The notes under the pieces were generated by a model, which saw only the letters and a program-made list of their open reading frames with translations, searched no databases and had not been told where the DNA came from. A program made the translations under genes and the position numbers. A stretch of 64,000 nt of DNA from WHSW01 sp963842795 (GTDB lineage Bacteria > Actinomycetota > Thermoleophilia > Solirubrobacterales > 70-9). Each line of letters begins with the position of its first letter. Position 1 is the first letter of the stretch. Positions 55,727 to 64,000 of this stretch are shown piece by piece. The stretch is from the NCBI GenBank assembly GCA_963842795.1, contig CAWJHV010000041.1:124001-188000 (forward strand), in the 5' to 3' direction.

Positions 55727-57524
55727 AGTTCAGGTCCCAGTTGGCGTTGAACTTGTTGATCACCCCGGCGACGTCGGCGGACTGGATGTTCGCCTGGTCG
55801 TCCCAGATGTAGGGGATCACGGCCGCGTCCTCCATCACCATCTCGTCGACGTCGGCCCAGGCCTGCTCACGCTCCTGCGGATCGTCGATCAGCTTCGCCT
55901 CGTTGATCGCCTCGTTGAGCTTCGGGTCGTCGAGCAGCGATGGGTTCGAGTTGTTCTCGGCGACGATGTTCTCGCCGTTGAACGTCGGGTCGAACATCGA
56001 CTGGCCGTCGTTGAAGTCCTTGATCCAGCCGTAGTTGGGGCAGGCCTCGGGGGTGTTCTCCGGGACGTTGCAGAACTTCGTGTACATCGTGTTGTGGACG
56101 ATCTTCTGCAACGTGACGTCGAAGCCGATCTCCTCGAGCTGGCTCTTTACGACCTCGGCGGTGTCGGCGCCGGGGGGCGAGTCGTCGCCGATCAGGGTGA
56201 TCTCGCAGCCCGAGCCCTCGCACTCGCCGCTGGCGAAGCCGGCCTTCTCCATGTACTCGGCCGCCAGCTGCGGGTCCCCGTTGGGGTTCGCCAGGTAGTC
56301 GAGGTCGGTGCCCTCGAGGCCGCCGGCCTGCTCGAAGCCGGGAAACTCGGGCGGGAGGTAGTGGTTGGCGACCGGGCCGGTGAGCTCGCCGCCGCGGGTG
56401 TTGCGGAGGTCGGTGCGGTTGGCGTTCGCGATCACGGCCTTGCGGACGTTGATGTCGTCGAACGGCGGCACGGTCGTCTTCAGCGAGACGTAGCGGTTGC
56501 CGCCGCTCGGGGTCAGGGTCAGCTGACCCGACTCGCCTTCGGTCGCCGCCTGCTTGATCACGCTCGGCGGGGCGGTGAAGTCGCCGTTTACCTGGGCGCT
56601 TCCGGCGAGCACCTTCTTGCCGGCCGAGACGGTGTCGGCAAAGCCCTCCTGGACCGTGATCTCGTCCAGGTACGCGGGGCGGAAGTCGCCTTCCGACGGC
56701 TCCCAGTTCGGGTTGCGGACGAGGTGGATCTCCCTGTTCGGCGTGTATCCGGTGAGCTCGCCGCTGGAGTCGTTCTCGATCATGTACGGGCCGCTGGAGA
56801 TCTGGTGCTCACCATAGGTCGACGGGCTCTCGGCGTCGAACTCTCGCGCGTACTCCTCCGGCACCGGCCCCGAAACCGGCAGCGAGAGCGCGCCCATGAC
56901 CCCGATCGAGCTCGTGTCGGTGAGCCCGATCACCAGGGTCGTGTCATCGGGGGTGGTGATCCCGCTGATGTCTGGCGCCCCGCCGGTCGGGTCGCTCTGG
57001 GCCTGCTCGAGCGCATCGGCGAAGCCGACGACGCCTCTGAAGTAGGTCTGCGCGTAGCCGTTGGCCACGCCGGGAAGCAGCGAGCGCTCGATTGCGTACT
57101 TGACGTCGGCCGCGGTCACCGTGCGGTTGACCGGCGGCGAGAACTTGACGTCGTCGCGCAGCTTGTAGGTGATCGTCCTGCCGTCGCCGGAGACGGTCGG
57201 CTCCTCGGCCGCCAGCAGCGGGGTCGCGAGCTCGATGTCATCGGGGGCGTAGCCGACCAGCGTCGACTGGGTCGCGCCGGTGACCATGTAGGTGAACTGG
57301 TAGTAGGCGGCGCCCGGGTCGATGTAGTCGACGTCCGAGGCGGCGATCACGGTCAGCGAGCCGCCCTCCTTCGCATCGGCCGGAGCCTCCAACGGTGGCG
57401 CGTACTGCTTCGCCGCGTTGTCGGCCGCACCACTGTCGTCGCCGCTGTCGCCACAGCCGAAGAGGAATGTCACTCCGGCGAGGAGAAGGACGATGGCGAC
57501 GGACGACCGTGGCTGGGAAGGCAT
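55710..57524 (-). CDS. ABC transporter substrate-binding lipoprotein, family 5 (peptide type), copy 1
   Basis: A 604-residue DppA/OppA-type binding protein. The lipobox LLLAGVTFLFGC gives a lipid-anchored Cys, followed by a Ser/Asp-rich tether. The binding domain starts GGSLTVIAASDVDYIDPGAAYYQ and includes RDDVKFSPPVNRTVTAADVKYAIERSLLPG, a hallmark of family 5. The ATG follows GAGGAGAC. Copy 2 lies 100 bases upstream on the same strand and is very similar along the whole length. No permease or ATPase genes are nearby, so the transporter partners are elsewhere or lost. Confidence 0.93.
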   Translation of the reverse strand: MPSQPRSSVAIVLLLAGVTFLFGCGDSGDDSGAADNAAKQYAPPLEAPADAKEGGSLTVIAASDVDYIDPGAAYYQFTYMVTGATQSTLVGYAPDDIELATPLLAAEEPTVSGDGRTITYKLRDDVKFSPPVNRTVTAADVKYAIERSLLPGVANGYAQTYFRGVVGFADALEQAQSDPTGGAPDISGITTPDDTTLVIGLTDTSSIGVMGALSLPVSGPVPEEYAREFDAESPSTYGEHQISSGPYMIENDSSGELTGYTPNREIHLVRNPNWEPSEGDFRPAYLDEITVQEGFADTVSAGKKVLAGSAQVNGDFTAPPSVIKQAATEGESGQLTLTPSGGNRYVSLKTTVPPFDDINVRKAVIANANRTDLRNTRGGELTGPVANHYLPPEFPGFEQAGGLEGTDLDYLANPNGDPQLAAEYMEKAGFASGECEGSGCEITLIGDDSPPGADTAEVVKSQLEEIGFDVTLQKIVHNTMYTKFCNVPENTPEACPNYGWIKDFNDGQSMFDPTFNGENIVAENNSNPSLLDDPKLNEAINEAKLIDDPQEREQAWADVDEMVMEDAAVIPYIWDDQANIQSADVAGVINKFNANWDLNFTSLK

Positions 57525-57623
57525 GCGTCTCCTCGAGTTAGTGGCCGGGAGCACAAGGCTCCCGGGCTGCCGGGACCCCCACAAGCGTTTCGCGAATCCC
57601 GAAAACGTCCGCCGAGCGTCAAC

Positions 57624-59438
57624 TCACTTCAGCGAGGTGAAGGCGAGGTCCCAGTTTGCGTTGAACTTGTTGACCACGCCGGCGACGTCGGCCGAGGCGA
57701 TGTTGGCCTGGTTGTCCCAGATGTAGGGGATCACCGGAGCCAGCTCCATCACCTGGCGGTCGATGTCGCCCCACGCCTGGTTGCGCTCCTGCGGGTCGTC
57801 GATCAGCTTCGCCTCGTCGATCGCCTTGTTGAGCGCGGGATCGTCGAGCAGCGATGCGTTCGAGTTGTTCTCGGGGATGATGTTCTCGCCGTTGAACGTC
57901 GGGTCGAACATCGATTGGCCGTCGTTGAAGTCCTTGAGCCAGCCGAAGTTCGGGCAGGCGTCGGGCGTGTTGTCGGGCACCCAGCAGAACTTCGTGTACA
58001 TGACGTCGTGGGTGGCCTTCTGCAGGTTGACCGTGAAGCCGAGCTCCTCGATCTGGCTCTTGACGACCTCGGCCGTGTCGGCGCCCGGAGGCGAGTCGTC
58101 GCCGACCAGGGTGATCTCGCAGTCGGAGCCCTCGCACTTGCCGCTCGCGAAGCCGGCCTTCTTCATGTACTCGGCCGCCAGCTGCGGGTCGCCGTCGGGG
58201 TTGGCGAGGAAGTCGAGGTCGCCGAAGCCCTCCAGCCCGCCGGCCTCATCGAAGCCGGGGAACTCGGGCGGGATGTAGTGGCTGGCGACGGGCCCGGTGA
58301 GCTCGCCGCCGCGGGTGTTGCGCAGGTCCGTGCGGCTCGCGTTTGCGATCACGGCCTTGCGGACGTTGATGTCGTCGAACGGCGGAACCGCAGTGTTCAG
58401 CGACACGTAGCGGTTGCCCCCGCTTGGCGTCAGGGTGAGCTGCCCCGGCTCGCCTTCGGTCGCCGCCTGCTTGATCGCGCTCGGGGGTGCGGTGAAGTCG
58501 CCGTTTACCTGGCCGCTCCCGGTGAGGATCTTCTTGCCGGCCGAGACGGTGTCGGCAAAGCCCTCCTGGATCGTGATCTCGTCGAGGTAGGCGGGACGGT
58601 GGTCGCCGTCCGACGGCTCCCAGTTCGGGTTGCGGACGAGGTGGATCTCCTTGTTGGGCGTGTAGCCGGTGAGCTCGCCATCGGCGTCGTTCTCGATCAT
58701 GTACGGGCCGGAGGCCACCTGGTGGACGCCGTAGGTGGACGGGTTCTCGGCGTCATACGGCTTCGCGTACTCCTCCGGGACCGGGGCGGACACGGGCAGC
58801 GACAGCGCGCCCTCGACGCCGATCGAGGTCGTGTCGGTGAGCTCGATCACCAGGGTGGTGTCGTCCGGGGTGGTGATGCCGCTGATGTCCGGAGCCCCGC
58901 CGGTCGGGTCGCTCCCGGCCTGCTTGACCGCGTCGTCGAAGCCGACGATGCCCTTGAGGTACGTCTGCGAGTAGCCGTTGGCGACGCCGGGCAGCAGCGA
59001 GCGCTCGATCGCGTACTTGACGTCGGCCGAGGTCGCCGTCCGGTTCACGGGCGGCGAGAACTTGACGTCGTCGCGAAGCTTGTAGGTGATCGTCTTGCCG
59101 TCGGCGGACACGGTCGGCTCCTCGGCGGCCAGCAGCGGGCGCGCGTCGATGTCAGCCGGCGCGTAGCCGACCAGCTGCGACTGCGTCGCGTCGGTGACCA
59201 TGTAGCCGAACTGGTAGTAGGTCGCGCCCGGGTCGATGTTGTCCACGTCCGAGGCCGCGAGCACGGTCAGGGAGCCACCCTCCTGGGCGTCCGCCGGCGC
59301 CTCGGTCGGCGCCGCGAATTCCTTCGTGGCCTGATCAGCCCCTACGTCGGAGTCATCGCTGCCGCCGCAGCCGAAGAGCAATGTGGCTCCCACGAGCAGC
59401 AGGGCGATCGGGACGGACGAACGGGGCTGGGAAAGCAT
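57624..59438 (-). CDS. ABC transporter substrate-binding lipoprotein, family 5 (peptide type), copy 2
   Basis: It is a tandem paralogue of copy 1 with the same length (604 residues), lipobox (LLLVGATLLFGC), domain order and ending (NKFNANWDLAFTSLK against NKFNANWDLNFTSLK). Differences are concentrated in the N-terminal tether and scattered pocket-lining positions, so the two may differ in ligand. GAGGTGAGG precedes the ATG. The upstream non-coding sequence also resembles that of copy 1, showing that the duplicated unit included the control region. Confidence 0.93.
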   Translation of the reverse strand: MLSQPRSSVPIALLLVGATLLFGCGGSDDSDVGADQATKEFAAPTEAPADAQEGGSLTVLAASDVDNIDPGATYYQFGYMVTDATQSQLVGYAPADIDARPLLAAEEPTVSADGKTITYKLRDDVKFSPPVNRTATSADVKYAIERSLLPGVANGYSQTYLKGIVGFDDAVKQAGSDPTGGAPDISGITTPDDTTLVIELTDTTSIGVEGALSLPVSAPVPEEYAKPYDAENPSTYGVHQVASGPYMIENDADGELTGYTPNKEIHLVRNPNWEPSDGDHRPAYLDEITIQEGFADTVSAGKKILTGSGQVNGDFTAPPSAIKQAATEGEPGQLTLTPSGGNRYVSLNTAVPPFDDINVRKAVIANASRTDLRNTRGGELTGPVASHYIPPEFPGFDEAGGLEGFGDLDFLANPDGDPQLAAEYMKKAGFASGKCEGSDCEITLVGDDSPPGADTAEVVKSQIEELGFTVNLQKATHDVMYTKFCWVPDNTPDACPNFGWLKDFNDGQSMFDPTFNGENIIPENNSNASLLDDPALNKAIDEAKLIDDPQERNQAWGDIDRQVMELAPVIPYIWDNQANIASADVAGVVNKFNANWDLAFTSLK

Positions 59439-59759
59439 GCCTCACCTCTGGTCGTTGCCGGAAGCGCGAGGTTCACCCGGAGCGGGGATCCCGGCAAGCG
59501 GTTTCCAGATTTCCGAAAAGCTCCCGGCACCTGAGATCGTCACATGGTCGTCCGGATCGCTCCCTACCTTTCGCGGTGCGGCGAACGTCGCCGTCGACTC
59601 GGGTTGGCCTGCCGCCTACGGGTCGTGCGACCGGGGCGCATCAGGGGAGCGAGCGCCCGAGGCAGAGACCCCGGATCGAGCCTCAGGCTAGCCCGCTTGC
59701 CCCCGTAGGACCCCCGCCGCCGGCAATCCCGGCATTGCGCGCACCCGTACCATGGTTGA
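59439..59759. other. Intergenic region between divergent genes
   Basis: About 320 bases between the binding protein and MoxR gene starts. The first ~100 bases (59440-59540) resemble the 57525-57620 region upstream of copy 1, including GGGAACCCCG-like runs and TTTCC(C)GAAAA. The rest contains short ORFs with no family resemblance. I see no RNA gene. Confidence 0.4.
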
Positions 59760-60710
59760 GTGGCGACGATCGAGGAGCTTGATCCGGCTGCGGTCGCCGA
59801 AGTAGGGCAGCGGCTGACGGAGAATGTGCGACGGGCCGTGAAGGTCGACGACGCCGTCGTCCGCGACCTGCTCGTGGCGCTGTTCGCCGAGGGCCACGTT
59901 CTGATCGAGGACTACCCGGGAGTCGGCAAGACGGCGCTGGCCCGGGCCCTGGCCCGGTCGATCGACGCCGAATACGCCCGCGTGCAGTGCACCGCCGACC
60001 TGCTGCCAGCCGACATCGTCGGTACGAACGTCTTCAACCAGCGCGAAACCCGGTTCGAGTTTCACCCCGGCCCGGTGTTCGCCAACGTGGTTCTCGTCGA
60101 CGAGATCAATCGCAGCTCGCCGAAGACGCAGTCGGGGCTGCTCGAGTGCATGCAGGAGCGCCACGTGACCATCGACGGCCACCAGCACGAGCTCGCGCGC
60201 CCGTTCGTCGTCATCGCGACCCAGAACCCGGCCGAGTACGAGGGCACCTATCCCCTGCCCGAGGCCCAGCTCGACCGGTTCATGGTCCGCGTCTCGCTCG
60301 GTTATCCGAGCGCCGCCGACGAGGCGGAGATGCTCGAGCAGCACGCCGCCCACGACCGGGTCCACGACCTCGGCCCGGTGACCGACGTGAGCACGGTGCG
60401 CGCCGCGCAGGCGGCGGTCTCCGCGATTCACGGCAGCGAGCAGCTGCGCCGATATGCCGTCGCGCTCGGCGAGGCCACCCGCACCGATACCCGGGTCGAG
60501 CTCGGCGCCAGCCCGCGCGCCGTGCTGATGCTGTTCCGGGCCGCGAAGGCGCTGGCGGCGCTCGACGGTCGCGACCACGCGCTGCCCGACGACGTCCAGG
60601 CTCTCGCCGCGACCGTGCTCGCGCATCGCATGCTGCTCACGCCGGAGGCTGCGCAGGGGGACGCCTCGGTCGTGATCAGCGACGCGCTCGAGCGCGTCCC
60701 GGCCCTCTGA
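59760..60710 (+). CDS. MoxR family AAA ATPase
   Basis: A 316-residue AAA+ ATPase. Walker A is EDYPGVGKTALARALAR (Gly54 to Thr58), Walker B NVVLVDEINRSSPKTQSGLLECM, sensor 1 VIATQNPAEYEGTYPLPEAQLDRFM, and the C-terminal lid ends ALERVPAL. MoxR proteins act as chaperones with DUF58 and VWA partners, often in envelope or cofactor maturation. The GTG start at 59760 opens a three-gene cluster with the DUF58 and transglutaminase genes. Confidence 0.92.
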   Translation: MATIEELDPAAVAEVGQRLTENVRRAVKVDDAVVRDLLVALFAEGHVLIEDYPGVGKTALARALARSIDAEYARVQCTADLLPADIVGTNVFNQRETRFEFHPGPVFANVVLVDEINRSSPKTQSGLLECMQERHVTIDGHQHELARPFVVIATQNPAEYEGTYPLPEAQLDRFMVRVSLGYPSAADEAEMLEQHAAHDRVHDLGPVTDVSTVRAAQAAVSAIHGSEQLRRYAVALGEATRTDTRVELGASPRAVLMLFRAAKALAALDGRDHALPDDVQALAATVLAHRMLLTPEAAQGDASVVISDALERVPAL

Positions 60711-60720
60711 GCCGGGCCGC

Positions 60721-61833
60721 ATGCGTGGAGCGCCGACCGCCGCGGGCCTTGGCGCCGCCCTGGCGCTCGTCGGTCTCGGCTTCGGGCTGCCGTCGCTGGT
60801 CGTCGCCGGGATCGGGATGGCCGGGCTCGCGGGCCTCACCGTGGCCTGGGTCGAGCTCTCGCTCCCGCGTCAGCTGATCCGCCTCCCGGGGCCGGCGAGG
60901 GTGGTCGAGGACGAGCCGTTCGAGTTTCGCGCCCGGGCGGTTGGTGGGCGCCTGCCGCCGCCGGTGGGGGAGCTCACCGACTCGGTGCTCGAGGGGCCCG
61001 TGGCCATTGGCGCGCTGTGGCGGCGGAGCGTGATCAGCGAGGTCCGCATGACCGGTCGCGGGCGCCACCGCCTGCGGCCGACCCGACTCGAGATCCGCGA
61101 TCCGCTCGGCCTGCACGTGCGCGCGATCGAGAGCGGCGATCCCGGCGAGCTCCTGGTGCTGCCCCGTGTAGAGCCGGTCGTCGCCGCGGGAGCCGGCGCC
61201 GGCGGCGCGCGCGCGAGCGTCCTCGCCGGGCTCGAGAGCGGAACCGCCACCAGCCAGATCGACGCCCGCGCGATCGAGCTCGAGGTGGACGGGCTGCGCA
61301 GCTACCGCGAGGGCAGCCCGGCCTCGCGGATCCACTGGCCGGCCGTCGCCCGCACCGGCGAGTTGATCGAGCGCAATCTCGTCGCCGGAGCCGACGCGGC
61401 GCCGCTCGTCGTCCTCGACGCGACCCGGCCGGCGAGCCCCGAGGCGCTGGACGCGGCCGTGCGCGCCGCCGCCTCGCTCTGCGCCCACCTCGCCGCCCGC
61501 GGCGGGTGCGCGGCGCTGCTGCCCGACGATCGCCGCCCGACCGAGATCGAGTCCGACATGCGCGCCTGGCAGCACGTCCACGCCCGGCTGGCGCTGGTCG
61601 AGGCCGCGAGCTCGCCGCCGGCGTTGCTCCGCACCCTGCGCTCGGGCGAGGTGTACGTGGTCAGCGCCCGGCCCGGAGCGAGCATCCCGGCCAGCCTGCG
61701 GGGTGGCACCGGGGCGAGGTTCCTGGTCACCCCCGAGGCGAGCTGGAAGGGCTCTGCGGCGTTCACGGTCGCCGGCTGCGTCGGGCGCCGGGTCGGCCGC
61801 GCCAGGGCGCGAGCGGTGGGGCGGGCGGCGTGA
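60721..61833 (+). CDS. DUF58 domain protein
   Basis: A 370-residue protein. Two N-terminal membrane helices (AGLGAALALVGLGFGLPSLVVAGIGMAGLAGL) are followed by a beta-rich region and the DUF58 segment GLRSYREGSPASRIHWPAVARTGELIERNL. The trailing vWA-like part (PLVVLDATRP) has only a partial metal site. DUF58 proteins almost always pair with MoxR ATPases and transglutaminase-like proteins, as here. It starts ten bases after moxR and overlaps the next gene by GTGA. Confidence 0.88.
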   Translation: MRGAPTAAGLGAALALVGLGFGLPSLVVAGIGMAGLAGLTVAWVELSLPRQLIRLPGPARVVEDEPFEFRARAVGGRLPPPVGELTDSVLEGPVAIGALWRRSVISEVRMTGRGRHRLRPTRLEIRDPLGLHVRAIESGDPGELLVLPRVEPVVAAGAGAGGARASVLAGLESGTATSQIDARAIELEVDGLRSYREGSPASRIHWPAVARTGELIERNLVAGADAAPLVVLDATRPASPEALDAAVRAAASLCAHLAARGGCAALLPDDRRPTEIESDMRAWQHVHARLALVEAASSPPALLRTLRSGEVYVVSARPGASIPASLRGGTGARFLVTPEASWKGSAAFTVAGCVGRRVGRARARAVGRAA

Positions 61834-64000
61834 ACGAGGCCGCGGTCGAACGCACACCGGGCCTGAGGCCGCTGCCGCGCCCGGGGCGCTCGGTTGACGC
61901 CGAGGCGCCGGCGAGGCCGGCGCCGGTCGCCTACGAGCTCGCGGTCTTCGCCCTGCTCGGCATCTTCGTGAGCGCGCAATGGGCGCGCCTGGTCACCGAC
62001 GCGCCGTTCGGACGACTGCTGCTGGCGCTGGCGGCGGTCTGCGCCGGCGCCTGGGCCCTCCGCCTGATCTCGACTCGATTCGGCCGCCGCTCGGGCCTCC
62101 GGCCCGCCGCCTGGGCGATCGCGCTGGTGACGCTCGCGGCCGCGCTCATGCTCGCCGGGTTGCCGGCCAGGCTGCTGCTGCCGACGCACTGGGGCGAGCT
62201 CGGCTCCGGGATCAGCGCCGGGGTTCAGGGGATCGAGGAGGTGAATCTGCCCTACCGCGGGGGCGATGTCTGGATCAGGCTGACGGTTGCGCTCGCCGCT
62301 CCGGCGGCGATCGCGGTCGCCGGCGCGGTGGCCTTCTGGCCGACCGGACGCCGGCAGCGCCGCCGGCTCGTCGCCCTCGCGCTGCTCATCGTCGCCTACG
62401 CGGTCGCCATCAGCCTGGACCGGCCGGGCGGCGACCTGATCCTGGGTGTGCTCCTGCTGGCGCTCTCGGCGAGCTGGCTCTGGATCACCCGCCTGCGGGG
62501 CTCGCAGCGGGCGCGGGCGCTGGCGCTCTCGGTCGCCGCGGGAGTGGTGGCCCTCCCGATCGCCGCGAGGCTCGACTCCGGGCCGCTGCTCGATTACGAA
62601 TCGTGGGACATCTTCGGCAGCGCCTCCGACGTCAGCTTCGAGTGGGACCACACCTACGGACCGCTCGACTGGCCGCGGGAAGGGGCGACGATGCTGACCG
62701 TGCACAGCGCGACGCCGCTCTATTGGAAGGCGAGCGTGCTCGACCGCTTCGACGGCTTCGCCTGGGAACGGGCGAAGACCGAGGATCCGCTCGCGGTGCT
62801 CGAGCGCCAGGCCCGCTACGAGACGCCGAACGGCGTCCTTCGCCGGCGCCATCCCGAATGGCTGACCTCGGCGCGGTTCGAGGTCGACGGGCTCGAGAGC
62901 CCGTTCGTGACCGGGACCGGGGCGACGGTCGCGACGCGCGGCCTCACGACGCCCAGCCGCAGCGCCGACGGGACCGTGACCAACCTCGGCGGCCCGCTGA
63001 TCGGCGGGACCGACTACGCGGTCACCGCCTACGTCCCGCGGCCGACGCCCGGCGAGCTGCGGGAGGCGCCCCCGACCTACCCCGCCAGGCGCTTCGGGGG
63101 GGCGACGCTGGTCGGCCTGCCGAACTCGTTCCAGCCCGGGTACGCCGTCGCGATGCCGCTCTGGGGCACGCGCGACCCCGAGGCCCGCGACCGCGTGCTC
63201 GCCTCCCCGTACGCCGACACCTATCGCCTCGCGCGCTCCTGGACGGCGAACGCGCCCACGCCGTACGCGGCGATCCGCTCGATCGAGGACCACCTGCGCC
63301 GCGATTACGCATACGACCCGAACGTGCTCCGTCACACCTACCCGCTCGATTCCTTCCTCTTCGAGGACCACGCCGGCTACTGCCAGCAGTTCGCCGGGTC
63401 CATGGGGCTGATGCTGCGCATGATCGGCATCCCCAGCCGGGTCGTGGCCGGGTTCGCCCCAGGCACCCGCCATGCCGACGAGGGCACCTTCGAGGTCCGC
63501 GACATCGATGCCCATTCCTGGGTCGAGGCGTACTTCCGCGGCATCGGCTGGGTGACCTTCGACCCCACGCCGGCCGCCGCCCCCGCCGGATCGCAGAGCC
63601 TGCACGGCGAGCTCGCCGGGACCCGCGGCCCGGCGCCGGAGCCCACCATCGAGGAGAGCAGCGCCGGCGGCAGCTCCGAAGCCTCCACCGCGGCCGGGGT
63701 CGCGGCCGGCGGCGACGGCGGCGGAGCGTGGCCGTGGATCGGGCTTGTCGTCGCTGCCGCCATCGCCGCCGTCACGGCGCTCGGGACGATGGCGTTCGTC
63801 CGCCGCCGCCGAGCGCTGGCGGCCGGGGACCTCGCCGACCGGCAGGTGAGCGAGCTGCGCTCGGCGCTCGAGCGTCTCGGCTGGCAGCTGGATCCGGACG
63901 TGACGCTGCTCGAGCTCGAGCGCCGCTTCACGGCCCCGGGGCGGGCGCCGCTCCGCCGCTATCTGGCAATGCTCCGCCGGCATCGCTACGCGGCCGAGCC
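61830..64000 (+). CDS. TgpA-like membrane transglutaminase, 3' end missing
   Basis: The frame is open to the window edge (over 720 residues seen). Several N-terminal helices (about residues 30-260) are followed by an extracytoplasmic part and a transglutaminase-like domain. The catalytic triad is visible: Cys518 in HAGYCQQFAGSMGLMLRMIGIPSR, His562 in DIDAHSWVEAYF, and Asp578 in VTFDPTP. A further helix (about residues 630-655) and a cytoplasmic tail with ELERRFTAPGRAPL follow. TgpA-like proteins act in the envelope with MoxR and DUF58 partners. A long open frame on the opposite strand (61302-63983) is a shadow of this gene. Confidence 0.92.
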   Translation, partial: MNEAAVERTPGLRPLPRPGRSVDAEAPARPAPVAYELAVFALLGIFVSAQWARLVTDAPFGRLLLALAAVCAGAWALRLISTRFGRRSGLRPAAWAIALVTLAAALMLAGLPARLLLPTHWGELGSGISAGVQGIEEVNLPYRGGDVWIRLTVALAAPAAIAVAGAVAFWPTGRRQRRRLVALALLIVAYAVAISLDRPGGDLILGVLLLALSASWLWITRLRGSQRARALALSVAAGVVALPIAARLDSGPLLDYESWDIFGSASDVSFEWDHTYGPLDWPREGATMLTVHSATPLYWKASVLDRFDGFAWERAKTEDPLAVLERQARYETPNGVLRRRHPEWLTSARFEVDGLESPFVTGTGATVATRGLTTPSRSADGTVTNLGGPLIGGTDYAVTAYVPRPTPGELREAPPTYPARRFGGATLVGLPNSFQPGYAVAMPLWGTRDPEARDRVLASPYADTYRLARSWTANAPTPYAAIRSIEDHLRRDYAYDPNVLRHTYPLDSFLFEDHAGYCQQFAGSMGLMLRMIGIPSRVVAGFAPGTRHADEGTFEVRDIDAHSWVEAYFRGIGWVTFDPTPAAAPAGSQSLHGELAGTRGPAPEPTIEESSAGGSSEASTAAGVAAGGDGGGAWPWIGLVVAAAIAAVTALGTMAFVRRRRALAAGDLADRQVSELRSALERLGWQLDPDVTLLELERRFTAPGRAPLRRYLAMLRRHRYAAE

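Noticed and set aside
56094..59534. 1146-codon plus-strand frame over the two binding-protein genes
   Set aside because: Antisense shadow of two clear paralogous lipoproteins; the apparent internal repeat only mirrors their duplication.
61302..63983. 893-codon minus-strand frame
   Set aside because: Low-complexity Arg/Pro/Gly shadow of the DUF58 and transglutaminase genes, which have clear motifs.

Overview
The window is about 64 kb of very GC-rich bacterial chromosome with Ala/Arg/Glu-rich proteins. The gyrB-gyrA pair followed by an fhaA-fhaB-pstP-rodA-pbpA-pknB cluster is the near-origin arrangement known from Actinobacteria. Together with the overall protein flavour this suggests a deep-branching actinobacterium such as Thermoleophilia/Solirubrobacterales. 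The phylum is well supported; the class is inference from gene content, since no rRNA is present.

Layout. 0-3.7 kb: 3' end of gyrB and complete gyrA. 3.7-9.1 kb: an FG-GAP repeat exported protein, a flippase-like membrane protein, an HNH nuclease, prephenate dehydratase and a membrane-anchored protein. A short plus-strand unit at 6.17-6.41 kb has near-complete complementarity to the 16S rRNA 3' tail and ends in a 13-bp hairpin. 9.2-19.2 kb: the cell-growth signalling operon (Ser/Thr kinase, FhaA, FhaB, PP2C phosphatase, RodA/FtsW, class B PBP, PASTA kinase, D-Ala-D-Ala ligase). 19-25.7 kb: a third Ser/Thr kinase, a divergent DJ-1/GlxA pair, a SnoaL-like protein, purM, uppP and a DedA protein. 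25.7-33.8 kb: polysaccharide genes (NDP-sugar dehydratase, two LytR_C-type proteins, an Ig-like protein, Wzy, Wzx) followed by an ECF sigma/anti-sigma pair. 33.8-36.2 kb: FAD reductase, folE and a TPR protein. 36.25-36.8 kb: a repeat- and palindrome-rich stretch with a beta-lactamase-family remnant. 36.8-38 kb: a TetR regulator and a divergent DUF4383-like gene with two 18-bp palindromic operators between them. 38-43.2 kb: more glycan genes (three glycosyltransferases, WcaJ-type sugar transferase, GNAT, FemAB-like). 43.2-52.1 kb: amidase, DUF3105 protein, hydrolase, metF, an MceG-like ABC ATPase, SDR, an AHL-acylase-type Ntn hydrolase and a CDP-alcohol phosphatidyltransferase. 52.4-59.4 kb: an MprAB-like two-component system, a wHTH regulator and two tandem peptide-type ABC binding lipoproteins. 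59.8-64 kb: a MoxR-DUF58-transglutaminase cluster, cut by the window edge.

How the genes fit together. Much of the window serves envelope growth: RodA/PBP synthesis under FHA/kinase/phosphatase control, Ddl for precursor supply, UppP and DedA for undecaprenyl-phosphate recycling, and WcaJ/Wzx/Wzy with glycosyltransferases for an exported polysaccharide that draws on the same lipid carrier.

Caveat. About twenty genes that are plainly functional by content are split by single-base length changes, mostly one extra base beside a GC dinucleotide. I read these as sequencing/assembly errors rather than decay, so those genes are reported at full extent with the breaks noted. No tRNA, rRNA, CRISPR array or insertion sequence was found.
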